64,000 nucleotides of DNA from Pedobacter sp. SL55 (GTDB taxonomy: Bacteria > Bacteroidota > Bacteroidia > Sphingobacteriales > Sphingobacteriaceae), in NCBI RefSeq assembly GCF_026625705.1, contig NZ_CP113059.1, positions 3,658,001 through 3,722,000 on the forward strand, written 5' to 3'. The translations under genes and the position numbers were made by a program. Within the stretch, counting starts at the first letter, position 1, and every line of letters begins with the position of its first letter. Below, piece by piece: positions 18,696-27,070 of the stretch. The notes beneath the pieces were generated by a model. It saw nothing but the letters and a program-made list of their open reading frames with translations, did no database searches and was not told the origin of the DNA.

Positions 18696-18822
18696 GTTGA
18701 TTAAGATCAACCACAAGAAAAGATAAAAGTCCCGTAAGGGAATAAAGAGCAACCCGTTCATACAGGTTTATATTTGGTTAGAAAGAGAGACAAGCTTGGA
18801 TGAGTTGTCTCTTTTCTTTTTT
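18696..18822 (+). ncRNA. Candidate terminated small RNA, about 127 nt
   Basis: A promoter (18684-18691) is followed by hairpin GTTGAT/ATCAAC (18696-18711), the GNRA-type hairpin TCCC-GTAA-GGGA (18730-18741), a weak AACC/GGTT stem (18751-18768) and a strong terminator (18786-18822). No start codon opens a credible peptide. No Rfam family was recognised. The operator links it by sequence to the pfkA site, so a role in sugar-responsive regulation is proposed; expression and function are inferred. Confidence 0.5.
18786..18822 (+). terminator. Terminator of the candidate small RNA
   Basis: AGAGACAA (18786-18793) pairs perfectly with TTGTCTCT (18805-18812), followed by a T-rich run to 18822. Confidence 0.8.
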
Positions 18823-18971
18823 ATAGAGGTTTTTGGCCCCTTAAACCACTTTAAAGCTATATACAGCTATTTCCTGCTAAAAGTTTAATTCCTACAACGC
18901 TTCCTGTTATTAATCTATTTGTTATCTATTTTGTTGGAATTTGTTGGAACATTTGTTGGAATAATTCCGCT

Positions 18972-19431
18972 TCAAATATAGGCCTCCTCAGCCATACTAA
19001 AGTAGTTATTCTCTGAAATTATCAAATGGTCATGTAGTTCAATATCCAATAGCTTAGCCGCATCTTTCAATTTCTTAGTTATTCGTATATCATCACTAGA
19101 TGGTCTTAAATTGCCACTAGGATGATTATGTGCTAAAATGATACTTGTTGCTGTCGACTTCAAAGCAATTGCAAATACTACCCTAGTATCCATTACCGTT
19201 GAACTTCCTCCGCCTTTCGATAAGTCCACTATTCCTAACACCCGATTGTTTCGATTTAGTAATATCATTTTAGCTTGTTCTAAGAAGTTAATCAAGTTCT
19301 TATCCCAATTAACTAATTAGCAAGTCATACGCTTGCTTAGAACTACTAATTTGAGGTCGCTCTTGCGATTTAAAATGTGGTTTGTAGCTTAGTTGCACTT
19401 CTGCAACGTTAAAGAATTCTGTTTGCTCCAT
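18972..19431 (-). pseudogene. Frameshifted RadC/JAB-domain protein
   Basis: The minus strand starts at ATG 19431 and reads 40 residues (MEQTEFFNVAEVQLSYKP...AYDLLIS) to a TAA at 19311-19309. Skipping one base there restores SNWDKNLINFLEQAKMILLNR and the 107-residue C-terminal part, with LAHNHPSGN (JAB/MPN+ zinc motif) near its middle. Such short RadC-like proteins (about 150 residues) are typical cargo of Bacteroidota mobile elements. One extra base near 19309-19313 breaks the frame. It marks the start of the accessory region; an internal start at the ATG at 19295 could still give the JAB domain. Confidence 0.8.
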
Positions 19432-19590
19432 ATGATTTTAATTAATTATGGAACAGCAGCAACCTTTCTCAACAACTAAGCAAAGGAGGAACGGAATAAA
19501 TAGGTTGTGCGCAAATGCCACGGGAGCGTTTATGCCGTAGTTCCTTTAAGCGTGTTGGGGAGAAAGGTTAAATTTGAGGAGTAATTGATA

Positions 19591-19672
19591 AATAACGTTT
19601 CGGGCTTTGCGTTGGGGTAGGTTTTGGAGCACAAAACTGTCAACCAGAACGCAAAGTGTGTGTTAGCAAACG
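19591..19672. repeat. attC-like imperfect palindrome, copy A
   Basis: CTTTGCGTT (19605-19613) and AACGCAAAG (19648-19656) are perfect inverted arms. The outer ends are TAACG and CGTT / GTTAGC. The centre carries TTTTGGAGCACAAAAC, related to TTTTCAGCACAAAAGTTGAT in copy B. It lies immediately downstream of the receiver gene (which ends at 19680), in the position expected for a cassette recombination site. Confidence 0.6.
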
Positions 19673-19679
19673 TTTTCAT

Positions 19680-20075
19680 CTATATGTTTTCTGCTAAAAT
19701 ATCTTTTATCTGGCTTTGGCTAATAGGTTTTATTAAGTAATTACTTGTCAAGCTATATTTTTTTGCTTTTTCAATATCAGCTTCATTATTTGAACTAGTC
19801 AGAATGTATATTGTTATAGGTTTTTCAATTGGTATTTTTGTAAACTCATCTAAAAACTGCCATCCATCCCAAACGGGCATATTTAAATCCAAGAAAATTA
19901 TTTTTGGTAGTTTTTCTTTATCCGTAACTAATTTTTGCAGCGTGTCAAACGCATCTTTTCCGTTATTGCAAACGATAATCTTTTCAACATGACCTGATAG
20001 CTCAATATATTTTTTTGTAATAAATACATGAGTTGGGTCATCGTCTACTATGCATACAAGGTCTATTTTTTTCAT
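19680..20075 (-). CDS. Single-domain response regulator (CheY-like)
   Basis: A 131-residue stand-alone receiver domain: acidic pocket DDD (11-13), phosphoacceptor Asp63 in FLDLNMP, Thr/Ser in YILTSS and Lys in YLIKPIS. There is no output domain, so it should signal by protein interaction or in a phosphorelay. It begins 2 bases after the stop of the PAS kinase gene, its evident partner. The pair is bounded by attC-like palindromes. Confidence 0.9.
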   Translation of the reverse strand: MKKIDLVCIVDDDPTHVFITKKYIELSGHVEKIIVCNNGKDAFDTLQKLVTDKEKLPKIIFLDLNMPVWDGWQFLDEFTKIPIEKPITIYILTSSNNEADIEKAKKYSLTSNYLIKPISQSQIKDILAENI

Positions 20076-20077
20076 AA

Positions 20078-22759
20078 TTATTTTTTAAAAATTATTTTGA
20101 ATGTTGTACCAATGTTTACCTCACTTTCTACTGTTATCTTACCACCCATGCTTTCTACTTGGTTCTTGGTAATGAATAATCCTATTCCTCTGGAATCATC
20201 ATGGCGATGAAAAGTCTTATACATGCCAAAGAGTTTATCTCCATGCTTGTTTAAGTCAATGCCAAGTCCATTATCTTGAAAAAACAAAGTTATGGTTGAC
20301 TTATCTTCTTCATAATAAATTCTCAAAAACGACTCTCTAACCTCACTTTTGTACTTAATGGCATTAGTTATCATATTTAAAACAATGCTATCAATATAAG
20401 CGGATATCCCTTGTATTTGAATTGCATCGGGAATATCATTAATTATTTTAATTCCTGTTCTATTAATCTCACTAGATAAGCTTTTGATGTTTTTCTCAAT
20501 AACGCCAGATAGTTGAATGTGCTGTAGTTCTTCAATAGTAAGATTTACTTTTACAATTTCTGTAAGGTCTTCCACCGTTTGTTTTAGGTTTTCTGCACTG
20601 CTGTTTAACAATGTTACTAGCTCGGTATGTGCAAGGTCGGCATTTTCCAACTGTAACAATTCAATTAAACCAGAAATACCACCGCTATGCGACCTTAAAT
20701 TATGAGAAACTATATAGGCAAAGTTCTTTAATCGGTCATTTTGCTTTTCGGTTATGCTTAAGAGCGATCTAATCTCTTTTTCTACTTTTTTAAGTTCTGT
20801 AATATCAGTAGCTACTCCCAAATAGCCTGAAATAGTATTTTCATCTACAATTTTATTTATTGAAAGCAAAACAGGAATTATGTGCCCATCTTTGCCTTTA
20901 TAGCTCCATTCTTTTGTTTTCGGCTGACCAATTTCAGCTTCATAAACAAAGGTTTCAAAACCACTTATTTTCTTATCGTACTTTTCGGAAAGAACTTTGC
21001 TTTCTTTTTCTATTTCTTCAGGCAAATGAATAATATCAGGTGTATGTTTTCCCACTAATTCTTCTGCTTTGTAACCAAGCAATTGTTCTGCTCCTGAATT
21101 GAAAAGTACAATTTTTCCTTCGGTATCCGTAGCAACAATAGAAACCTGCTTACTGGCATCTAATACAGCCTGTAAGTTTGAAATAGCTTCATTCAGTTTT
21201 CTCTCAGCTTCTTTTTCCTGACTAATATCTCTTACCAATGACCATATTAGTTTTTTACCTTCTGCATCTTTTACCACTATACCTTGCACCGATACCGGAT
21301 ATCTTGAACCGTCTTTTCGGATATACTCTTTTTTAAACGCTTCGTATCTGCCTTTATCTTCCATTTGTTGAAGAGCGACAATTTCAAAGGGTTCGTACTC
21401 TTTTGGGGTTACATCCCTATGGCTAAGCGCTAGAAACTCCTCTTTTGTATATCCCGTTGGCTCAGTAAGTTTGTCATTTGCATCGATAAATTTTCCGGTA
21501 TCGTAGTCATTTAATGCTATGCCAATAGGCGAAAGATTGTAAAACGATGAAAGTAAATTCTTTTGGTAGATTAATTCCTCTTCCTGTTTTTTTCTTATAG
21601 AAATGTCAATGATTTGGGAAATAAAATAGAGAATTTTACCCTCAGCATCTTTTACAGACGATACTGCTAGTATGATATAGACAATATGCCCTTGCTTATG
21701 AAAATATCGCTTTTCCATTTGGTAATGGCTTCTTTTGCCCTCAATCACTTCGTTGAGTAAGGCTTCGTCAGTATGTAAATCATCAGGATGGGTAATATCC
21801 TGAAAAGTTAGATTCAATAATTCCTTTTCGGGGTATCCTACAATTTCACAAACTTTGTAGTTCACTTTGAGCCATTTACCGTTTGGGCTAACAATAGCCA
21901 TACCTACAGCAGCGTTTTCGAAATTCCCTCTAAAAGACTCCTCGCTTAAGCGTAGTTCTTCTTCTTTTAGTTTCCTTTGAGTAATATCTTGATGGGTTCC
22001 ATACATCATCAATGGTTTGCCATCTTCTGTCCATTCTAATACTTTACCACGATCAAATACCCAAACCCATTGCCCGTCTTTGTGTCTCATGCGAGCTTCA
22101 AAATCGTAATAATCAGCCTTTTTTTCGAAGCACGCATTTAATCGCCTGCCCGATTCCTCTAAATCATCTGGGTGAGCCAATTTCATCCAGGTTTCTATAC
22201 TTATTGGTGCCAATTCGGCAAGGGTATATCCTACTATATTCGCCCAACGCTCGTTAAATACCGTTTGCCCGGTTTGCACATTCCATTCCCAAGTACCAAC
22301 ATTGGTTCCTTCTATTAAAGATTTGTATCGTATTTCATTATTCTTAAAATCTGTTATGTCGTTATGTACACCTAACATACGAGTTGGTTTGCCTTGTTGG
22401 TCTCGCATGGCTTTTCCTTTGCATCTAATCCAAACGGTGTGTCCATCTTTGTGCCGGTATCTAACAATTTGGTCGTAGGGATGATTTTCGTCTGCCAAAT
22501 GTTTTTGAAAATTATCTATGGCAACTTGTAAATCTTTTTGATTAATAATGTGTTGCCACGCACTTGGCGAATGAGGCATTTCATTCGGGTTATAACCTAA
22601 GGTGTGCCAGAATCGAGGGTTCATCCACTCGTTCTCGGGTTTTTCCAAATCCCAATACCAGAGTCCATCCAAACAATTATCTTGAATAAAATCAAAAATT
22701 TGTTCATTGTTTTTAATGGAACCATAGAGCTCAGATTTTAGGTAATTGTCATTCATCAT
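20078..22759 (-). CDS. Multi-PAS sensor histidine kinase
   Basis: An 893-residue soluble kinase with no signal peptide or membrane helix. About five PAS/PAC domains run from residue 15 to 650, each marked by PAC-type ends (for example GVHNDITDFK, GTHQDITQRK, SQIIDISIRK, VATDITELKK). A dimerisation domain follows with His686 in FAYIVSHNLRSH, then an ATPase domain with N799, DNGLGID and GIGLFITKNQVE. The HNLRSH box is the Bacteroidota/phytochrome-like kinase type. It probably senses intracellular redox, light or small-ligand cues and phosphorylates the receiver encoded 2 bases downstream. Context suggests an acquired cassette-like unit. Confidence 0.92.
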   Translation of the reverse strand: MMNDNYLKSELYGSIKNNEQIFDFIQDNCLDGLWYWDLEKPENEWMNPRFWHTLGYNPNEMPHSPSAWQHIINQKDLQVAIDNFQKHLADENHPYDQIVRYRHKDGHTVWIRCKGKAMRDQQGKPTRMLGVHNDITDFKNNEIRYKSLIEGTNVGTWEWNVQTGQTVFNERWANIVGYTLAELAPISIETWMKLAHPDDLEESGRRLNACFEKKADYYDFEARMRHKDGQWVWVFDRGKVLEWTEDGKPLMMYGTHQDITQRKLKEEELRLSEESFRGNFENAAVGMAIVSPNGKWLKVNYKVCEIVGYPEKELLNLTFQDITHPDDLHTDEALLNEVIEGKRSHYQMEKRYFHKQGHIVYIILAVSSVKDAEGKILYFISQIIDISIRKKQEEELIYQKNLLSSFYNLSPIGIALNDYDTGKFIDANDKLTEPTGYTKEEFLALSHRDVTPKEYEPFEIVALQQMEDKGRYEAFKKEYIRKDGSRYPVSVQGIVVKDAEGKKLIWSLVRDISQEKEAERKLNEAISNLQAVLDASKQVSIVATDTEGKIVLFNSGAEQLLGYKAEELVGKHTPDIIHLPEEIEKESKVLSEKYDKKISGFETFVYEAEIGQPKTKEWSYKGKDGHIIPVLLSINKIVDENTISGYLGVATDITELKKVEKEIRSLLSITEKQNDRLKNFAYIVSHNLRSHSGGISGLIELLQLENADLAHTELVTLLNSSAENLKQTVEDLTEIVKVNLTIEELQHIQLSGVIEKNIKSLSSEINRTGIKIINDIPDAIQIQGISAYIDSIVLNMITNAIKYKSEVRESFLRIYYEEDKSTITLFFQDNGLGIDLNKHGDKLFGMYKTFHRHDDSRGIGLFITKNQVESMGGKITVESEVNIGTTFKIIFKK

Positions 22760-22800
22760 TGGTGTCTAGTTTTCTGTTTTATCGATGAGTTCTAAAATGC

Positions 22801-22940
22801 TTGCTAACGGTTTTGGGCTTTGCGTGGTGGCGGATTTTCAGCACAAAAGTTGATAGTAAGCCGTCACTTCAAATTTAGTAAAAGTTTCAAGCGAAACACT
22901 TCGCCCGCCATTACGCAAAACCCATGTTATATGCCGTAAA
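22801..22940. repeat. attC-like imperfect palindrome, copy B
   Basis: GGGCTTTGCGTGGTGGCGG (22815-22833) is complementary with few mismatches to the segment 22904-22923 (CGCCATTACGCAAAACCC). Outer ends are TTGCTAACGG and CATGTTATATGCC. It contains TTTTCAGCACAAAAGTTGAT (22835-22854). It sits about 40 bases upstream of the kinase start, so the kinase-receiver pair is flanked by copies A and B in the same orientation. Confidence 0.6.
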
Positions 22941-23456
22941 GGCTGGTTACTTTGACCTTAAAAGCTCTTTTTTTATGATCAGGAAGTTTTTTAGGTTTTT
23001 CCTTGTCGTAAATTAAACTTGAAGTCAGATTAAATATTTTGTGTAAAAGCTTTTGTCAGTAATTATCTAGTTTTTAATTTTTTTGCTGAAAATTTCGGTC
23101 AGCTTTTTTTTAATTCTCAATTTAACATTTATGAGCTGTTTTTTAGGTTTAAATTTCGTTTCAGGTCAATTTTTTTAAGTTCATTCAGTAGTTTTTAAAG
23201 CTATTTTTCCAGTAGGTTATGTGTCGTAAGGTCAGCGTTTTTTGTCGATTTCAATTTGTCCGTTAAACCACTTTATTTTTTAAAGACTTTACCAATTGTC
23301 CACCGAAGATGCTGTTTTTTTAAAAGCACAAATTCTTAAAGAACCAGTTCAGCCAAAATTTGCCACAAATTTCCGTGGGCAATTCGTCAAGTCTTAATTA
23401 TGCGTTTTGTCGGCTGGTTTGTTTTCAGCACGAACGTTGATTTTATGGCATATAAC
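22926..23456. other. T-rich gene-free segment bounded by inverted ends (copy C at right)
   Basis: GTTATATGCCGTAAA (22926-22940) and TTTATGGCATATAAC (23442-23456) are inverted, 14 of 15 matching. The right side contains TTTTCAGCACGAACGTTGAT (23422-23441), the same core as copy B. The interior is T-rich on the plus strand with no convincing ORF on either strand. It may be an empty or decayed cassette. Confidence 0.45.
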
Positions 23457-23611
23457 TAACATATATGTCTGAAGTTATCAGACCAATCTATCCAAATATA
23501 GCTGTATTTGTCTATGTTTTTTACACCATTTTAAAAAGAATATAGCAATTATCTAAATTTATAAAACTAGCTTTTAAAGTATTTTACTTCGACTTTGGCG
23601 TATGTAACTGT

Positions 23612-23734
23612 CACTTTGCTCACCGCCTGCGAACGGAGTCCATGTGTCAAAGAAAAAGTGCGTAGCACGACTTTGACTATGTTTTACACAAGCGCAGCGC
23701 AGCATGGACGATTGCGCAGGTGAGCTGAAAAGTG
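23612..23734. repeat. Nested 123-bp imperfect palindrome, GC-richer than surroundings
   Basis: Outer arms CACTTTGCTCACCGCCTGCG (from 23612) and the complementary GCGCAGGTGAGC...AAAGTG (23714-23734) enclose GTCCATG (23638-23644) / CATGGAC (23703-23709), then GTCAAAG (23646-23652) / CTTTGAC (23671-23677), and finally GTGC-GTA-GCAC (23658-23668). The whole could fold as one long hairpin. It has no ORF worth calling and looks like a dispersed MITE- or REP-like element. Confidence 0.65.
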
Positions 23735-23813
23735 GAAAGCTTTCACGGAGCCTATTAGTTGAGCTCTGCAAAGCGAATGACGGAGTGAAATGATGGCCAG
23801 CGTTTATTTATTC

Positions 23814-25012
23814 TTATAAAGAATAGATATAGCTGGATCGATATTTTTTTTTAAAGTCATTAATGGAATAAATTACTTTTTTGTATGGAATCAGAGGTCC
23901 AATTTTACCTTTCCAATTCTCCCAGTATTTTGTTGAGTAGCCTATCACTATCCCTGTTCTTGGCAATGAGAAACCCCGAACCTCTCCAAAATGGTTAATG
24001 TTTCCGCTTGTAGGCTCTCCAACTAAAATTGCACTAGTATTTCTTTTTAATGTAACAGCATTCATTAATGCATAAGAAAATGTCTTTTTACCAATTAGCA
24101 CAAATAGCTTTCCATTTTTGTTTAAATAGCTATTTTTAATACTATCTATAAATGGTCGTAAAACACCAGAATTTCCACCATTATTTTCTCTTAAATCAAC
24201 CATAATTCGCTCTGGCTTATACTTGTCGATTGTAGCAAATAGTGTTTGGTTAAATTTATCGAATGGTAGATTTTCCTGTATTCTGTAAGTATTATATTTA
24301 AAATAGATTGCCTTAGTTTCTGCATTATATTCATACCAATAAAAGTCTTCGTGCTTATTGGCAAAAGCATTTTTAAGTGGAGACTATAGTGGTGTACTTT
24401 GTATAGAACCCTTTGAAACTGACCTCAAATTTATAGTGGTCACTTAATTATCTTTTGATAATTAAGTAAAAGAAGCCGAATCAACATTTTCAATAACATT
24501 TATTCCTTTTAAAAACGAAGGGTTATTCAAAAAATGAAGGAGATACACTTCGAAATAAGAATTATTTTCATTTTGTATGACCGTTCTGCTACGACGGATT
24601 ATTTCTTCAATAGGATGATTATTTATAGCGATGAGTTTCGCTGGCAATAATCGCAGCGCATTTGAGTCAATACCAATTGTAAAAATCCCTTCTTTATAAA
24701 TTTCAAATTTGATGGGCAATATCTTGATATAAGTACGCTCGATTTTGGTGTGCTCATCTTCTATGGAAACGACTAGTTTAAATAATTCTGCAGTAAATGT
24801 TTCATAATTGAGTTTTTCTGCTTTAAATGCAATTTTGTCTACACTATTTTCCAATTCAGTCTTACTAATTTTTTTAAATAGATTAGTATGTTTTTGTGGA
24901 AGAGTATTCTTAAAATATTCCAAATCTGAAATAAAATCCGCAGTAGATGGTTGTTTACTAAAGCAAAAAGTATTCGCAAAAACGAAAATGATAGGTAATT
25001 GTATTTTTTCAT
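23814..25012 (-). pseudogene. Decayed S41-family (tail-specific protease-like) gene
   Basis: Three minus-strand pieces belong together. From ATG 25012 an intended signal peptide (PIIFVFANTFCFSKQ) is out of frame by one base in a run of six A. The middle piece (to 24462) covers the N-terminal helical region of a periplasmic S41-like protein (EDEHTKIE). The C-terminal piece (from about 24383 down to 23814) has KPERIMVDLRENNGGNSG, VLIGKKTFSYALMNAV with the likely nucleophile Ser, and GEPTSG. Between the last two lies an 80-base insertion with stops. Two independent lesions make a functional product unlikely. Confidence 0.75.
24384..24466. mobile_element. Short insertion breaking the S41-like gene
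   Basis: About 83 bases not fitting the protein frame. They contain a 9-base direct repeat TATAGTGGT (24385-24393 and 24432-24440) and a perfect hairpin CTTAATTATC / GATAATTAAG (24443-24452, 24457-24466). This looks like the remnant or solo end of an insertion sequence. No transposase is present; origin is inferred. Confidence 0.4.
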
Positions 25013-25389
25013 GCGGAATTATTTAAATCATTATACACAAAAGATCTAAAAATATTGCTCCTAATTTTCAAGTCTTATTACTTTATCATCATTCCCTCAA
25101 TTTTTGAAATTTGAAATGGAATTCTGAGCGAGAGATGAATTAATGTCTTTTAGATGATTCTAGATTGAATTACTAGTAAATGGTACTTTATTAGCTAATC
25201 ATACAAAACTTTAATGTTATGCGTTTAATTCAAATAATCTTTATGTTTTTATTAATGAATTGCTGTTCAAAGCACCTCTCTCAACCTACCCTTGTAACGA
25301 AATGCTTAAATGGAAATTGGGATCAAGCAAATAATCTGGGGGGATTCATTTAGATTTTTATTTTTGTTGTTCACTCTTGATTTATTTTT

Positions 25390-25737
25390 TTGGAACAGCA
25401 GGAACTACTCAAACTACTTCTACCGACAGAACTTATCGAACATTTTGACCTTATCCGCATCGAACCGATGGAAGATGGTTATCATTTATTTCTTGACCAG
25501 CATAATATTCCACCTGCGGAATTTGCCAGCCACAAGTTGGAATCCAAAGGATTTTTAGATCAGGCAATTATCCGTGATTTTCCCTTGCGTGGCAAAGCCT
25601 GTTTCCTTCATCTTCGCCGTCGCAAATGGCATGACCATGATACCGGCGAATCCGTTTACAGTTCATGGAATACGGTGGCAGAGGGCACGCGTTTAACCGC
25701 AGAGTTCGCTGCTTTTTTAAAAGAATTTGATCGATAA
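25390..25737 (+). CDS. ISAon1-type transposase, N-terminal region protein
   Basis: A 115-residue protein encoded by the first IS ORF, with TTG as the only nearby start (EQQELLKLLLPTELIEHFDL). It carries a helical N-terminal region and the basic stretch LHLRRRKWHDHDTGE, a likely DNA- or zinc-binding part of an ISL3-type transposase. It overlaps the second ORF by 11 bases in another frame. Whether the two are joined by frameshifting or made separately is not clear. Confidence 0.8.
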   Translation: MEQQELLKLLLPTELIEHFDLIRIEPMEDGYHLFLDQHNIPPAEFASHKLESKGFLDQAIIRDFPLRGKACFLHLRRRKWHDHDTGESVYSSWNTVAEGTRLTAEFAAFLKEFDR

Positions 25738-26713
25738 CCATCCTATCAGCTGCAAACTATTGGGTCAGCTGTATGGGCTTGATGGCAGGCGGTTGCAGGA
25801 ACAATATATTCGTTACCTAAGTGATTTCATGGACTGGGACCAACGTTCTCATGCAGGCCACTGGGTTCTATTCGAACAAAATATTGGAGAATACCTAAGC
25901 CTGGATGAAGTATGCCTGTCCCGGGGAGAACTCTATACGGTACTCACCAATAAGGATGCAAAGGGGAAAAAGGGTGCTTTACTGGCTATGGTAAAAGGAA
26001 CCATCAGCGATCAGGTGATTGCTATACTTGAACGCATTCCCTATCGTCTTCGTAAAGAAGTAAAGGAGGTTACTTTGGATCTGGCTCCAACGATGGAGCG
26101 TATTGCCAGGCGTGCCTTCCCCAAGGCAAGACTGGTATCTGACCGCTTTCACGTGCAGCAGCTTGCAGCAGATGCTGTTCAACAAATCCGCATTCAATAC
26201 CGATGGGAAGCTATCGATCAGGAAAACAGTGAAATGGAGCTGGCAAAACAGCTAAACCATCCCCATGTGCCTGATATATTAGAAAACGGAGATAGTTTAA
26301 AGCAATTACTGGCCCGTAGCAGGCACCTGTTATTTAAAGATGAAACAAACTGGACAGCTTCCCAACAGCACAGGTCAGAGCTGCTGTTTGCCAGGTATCC
26401 CTTATTAGAGAAAGCCTATCGGCTGAGCAGGAAACTGTCTCATATCTTTTCAAACACAAAGGAGAAGGGCATCGGTTTTACCAGGCTCGCCAAATGGTAT
26501 GATGAGGTTGAAAAATCAGCCATAAAAGCATTTTCAACCGTGGCAAGAACCATACAGAACCACTACCACACCATCCTGAACTACTTTGACAACAGGCATA
26601 CAAATGCTTCTGCAGAATCGTTCAATGCTAAAATCAAAGCACTAAGAACTCAATTCAGAGGAGTCAGAAATGTTGAATTCTTTATGTACAGATTAGCCAA
26701 AATATATGCGTAA
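25727..26713 (+). CDS. ISL3-type DDE transposase (ISAon1-type)
   Basis: The 328-residue catalytic part of the transposase. A DDE core is visible: YLSLDEVCLSRGELYTVL with the first Asp, VTLDLAPTMERIARRAFPKARLVSDRFHV with the second, and the C-terminal NRHTNASAESFNAKIKALRTQFRG with the Glu, as in the DDE_Tnp_ISL3 family. Start is TTG at 25727, or translation continues from the first ORF; a -1 shift would not align the frames, a +1 shift would. The gene looks intact. Confidence 0.88.
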   Translation: MIDNHPISCKLLGQLYGLDGRRLQEQYIRYLSDFMDWDQRSHAGHWVLFEQNIGEYLSLDEVCLSRGELYTVLTNKDAKGKKGALLAMVKGTISDQVIAILERIPYRLRKEVKEVTLDLAPTMERIARRAFPKARLVSDRFHVQQLAADAVQQIRIQYRWEAIDQENSEMELAKQLNHPHVPDILENGDSLKQLLARSRHLLFKDETNWTASQQHRSELLFARYPLLEKAYRLSRKLSHIFSNTKEKGIGFTRLAKWYDEVEKSAIKAFSTVARTIQNHYHTILNYFDNRHTNASAESFNAKIKALRTQFRGVRNVEFFMYRLAKIYA

Positions 26714-26748
26714 TCTTTCTAGCCCCCCCCAGATTATTTGCTTGATCC

Positions 26749-26764
26749 ATTATTTGCTTGATCC
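26749..26764 (+). repeat. Extra copy of the IS right tip
   Basis: ATTATTTGCTTGATCC directly repeats the last 16 bases of the right inverted repeat, which end at 26748. The target duplication begins only after this second copy, so the copy moved with, or was formed during, the insertion. Confidence 0.75.
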
Positions 26765-26811
26765 GGAAATTGCTTGAACCTACGCTAGGTATTAAAAAAA
26801 CTGATTTTAAA

Positions 26812-26847
26812 CAAAAAATCCAGACTTTGACGGTTCAAAGTCTGGAT
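26812..26847 (-). terminator. Terminator of tRNA-Leu
   Basis: A perfect 13-bp stem ATCCAGACTTTGA / TCAAAGTCTGGAT (26818-26830, 26835-26847) is followed on the minus strand by a T-run. Confidence 0.85.
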
Positions 26848-26874
26848 ATAGCCTTCATCGGGCTCTTTTTTTCG

Positions 26875-26954
26875 TACCCAGGGCCGGGATCGAACCGGCA
26901 CGGTTTCCCATTGGTGTTTGAGACCAACGCGTCTACCAATTCCGCCACCTGGGC
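26875..26954 (-). tRNA. tRNA-Leu (anticodon CAA)
   Basis: A class II tRNA: acceptor GCCCAGG / CCTGGGT, D-arm GCGGAATTGGTAGACGC, anticodon stem TTGGT/ACCAA with loop CTCAAAC (anticodon CAA), a long variable arm and T-arm with GGTTCGATC. CCA is not encoded. It reads the UUG leucine codon. Its 3' side faces the IS insertion about 100 bases away. Confidence 0.95.
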
Positions 26955-27070
26955 ATTTCCCCGTAAGCGGGAGCGCAAATCTATAAAAAGACACGCTATT
27001 ACGCAAGTATTATTTAAAGTATTCGCAATTATTTTTAAGCAAGTGTCCTTTCACACAGATACACAGCGAA

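Larger units (their letters stand above)
25320..26764 (+). mobile_element. ISL3-like insertion sequence (ISAon1-type), 1445 bp
   Basis: The ends are 24-base perfect inverted repeats: 25320-25343 (GGATCAAGCAAATAATCTGG plus GGGG) and 26725-26748. A second copy of the outer 16 bases (ATTATTTGCTTGATCC) follows at 26749-26764. The 8-bp target duplication GGAAATTG lies at 25312-25319 and 26765-26772, the length typical of ISL3 elements. Two overlapping ORFs encode a split transposase. The intact target duplication and ORFs suggest a recent insertion. Confidence 0.9.
25219..26788 (+). pseudogene. Short lipoprotein ORF split by the insertion sequence
   Basis: From ATG 25219 the frame reads MRLIQIIFMFLLMNCCSKHL, a lipoprotein signal with lipobox Cys near residue 14, then TKCLNGN, where the IS enters. 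Removing the IS and one target copy gives CLNGNCLNLR and a stop at 26786-26788, a 38-residue remnant. The CLNGNCLN pattern resembles the start of MORN-type repeats, so the gene may already have been truncated before the IS arrived. Confidence 0.45.

Noticed and set aside
18522..18761. A 79-codon minus-strand ORF across the operator and candidate RNA
   Set aside because: It is antisense to a promoter, operator and RNA hairpins and resembles no protein family.
23574..23771. A 65-codon minus-strand ORF
   Set aside because: It coincides with the nested palindrome and has low-complexity, non-protein-like composition.
25717..25737. Classic -1 programmed frameshift joining the two IS ORFs
   Set aside because: The second ORF lies in the +1 frame relative to the first, so a -1 slip would not join them; independent initiation at TTG is as plausible.
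26785..27006. A 73-codon minus-strand ORF over tRNA-Leu
   Set aside because: It spans the tRNA and its terminator and is the usual false ORF produced by a tRNA-Leu sequence.
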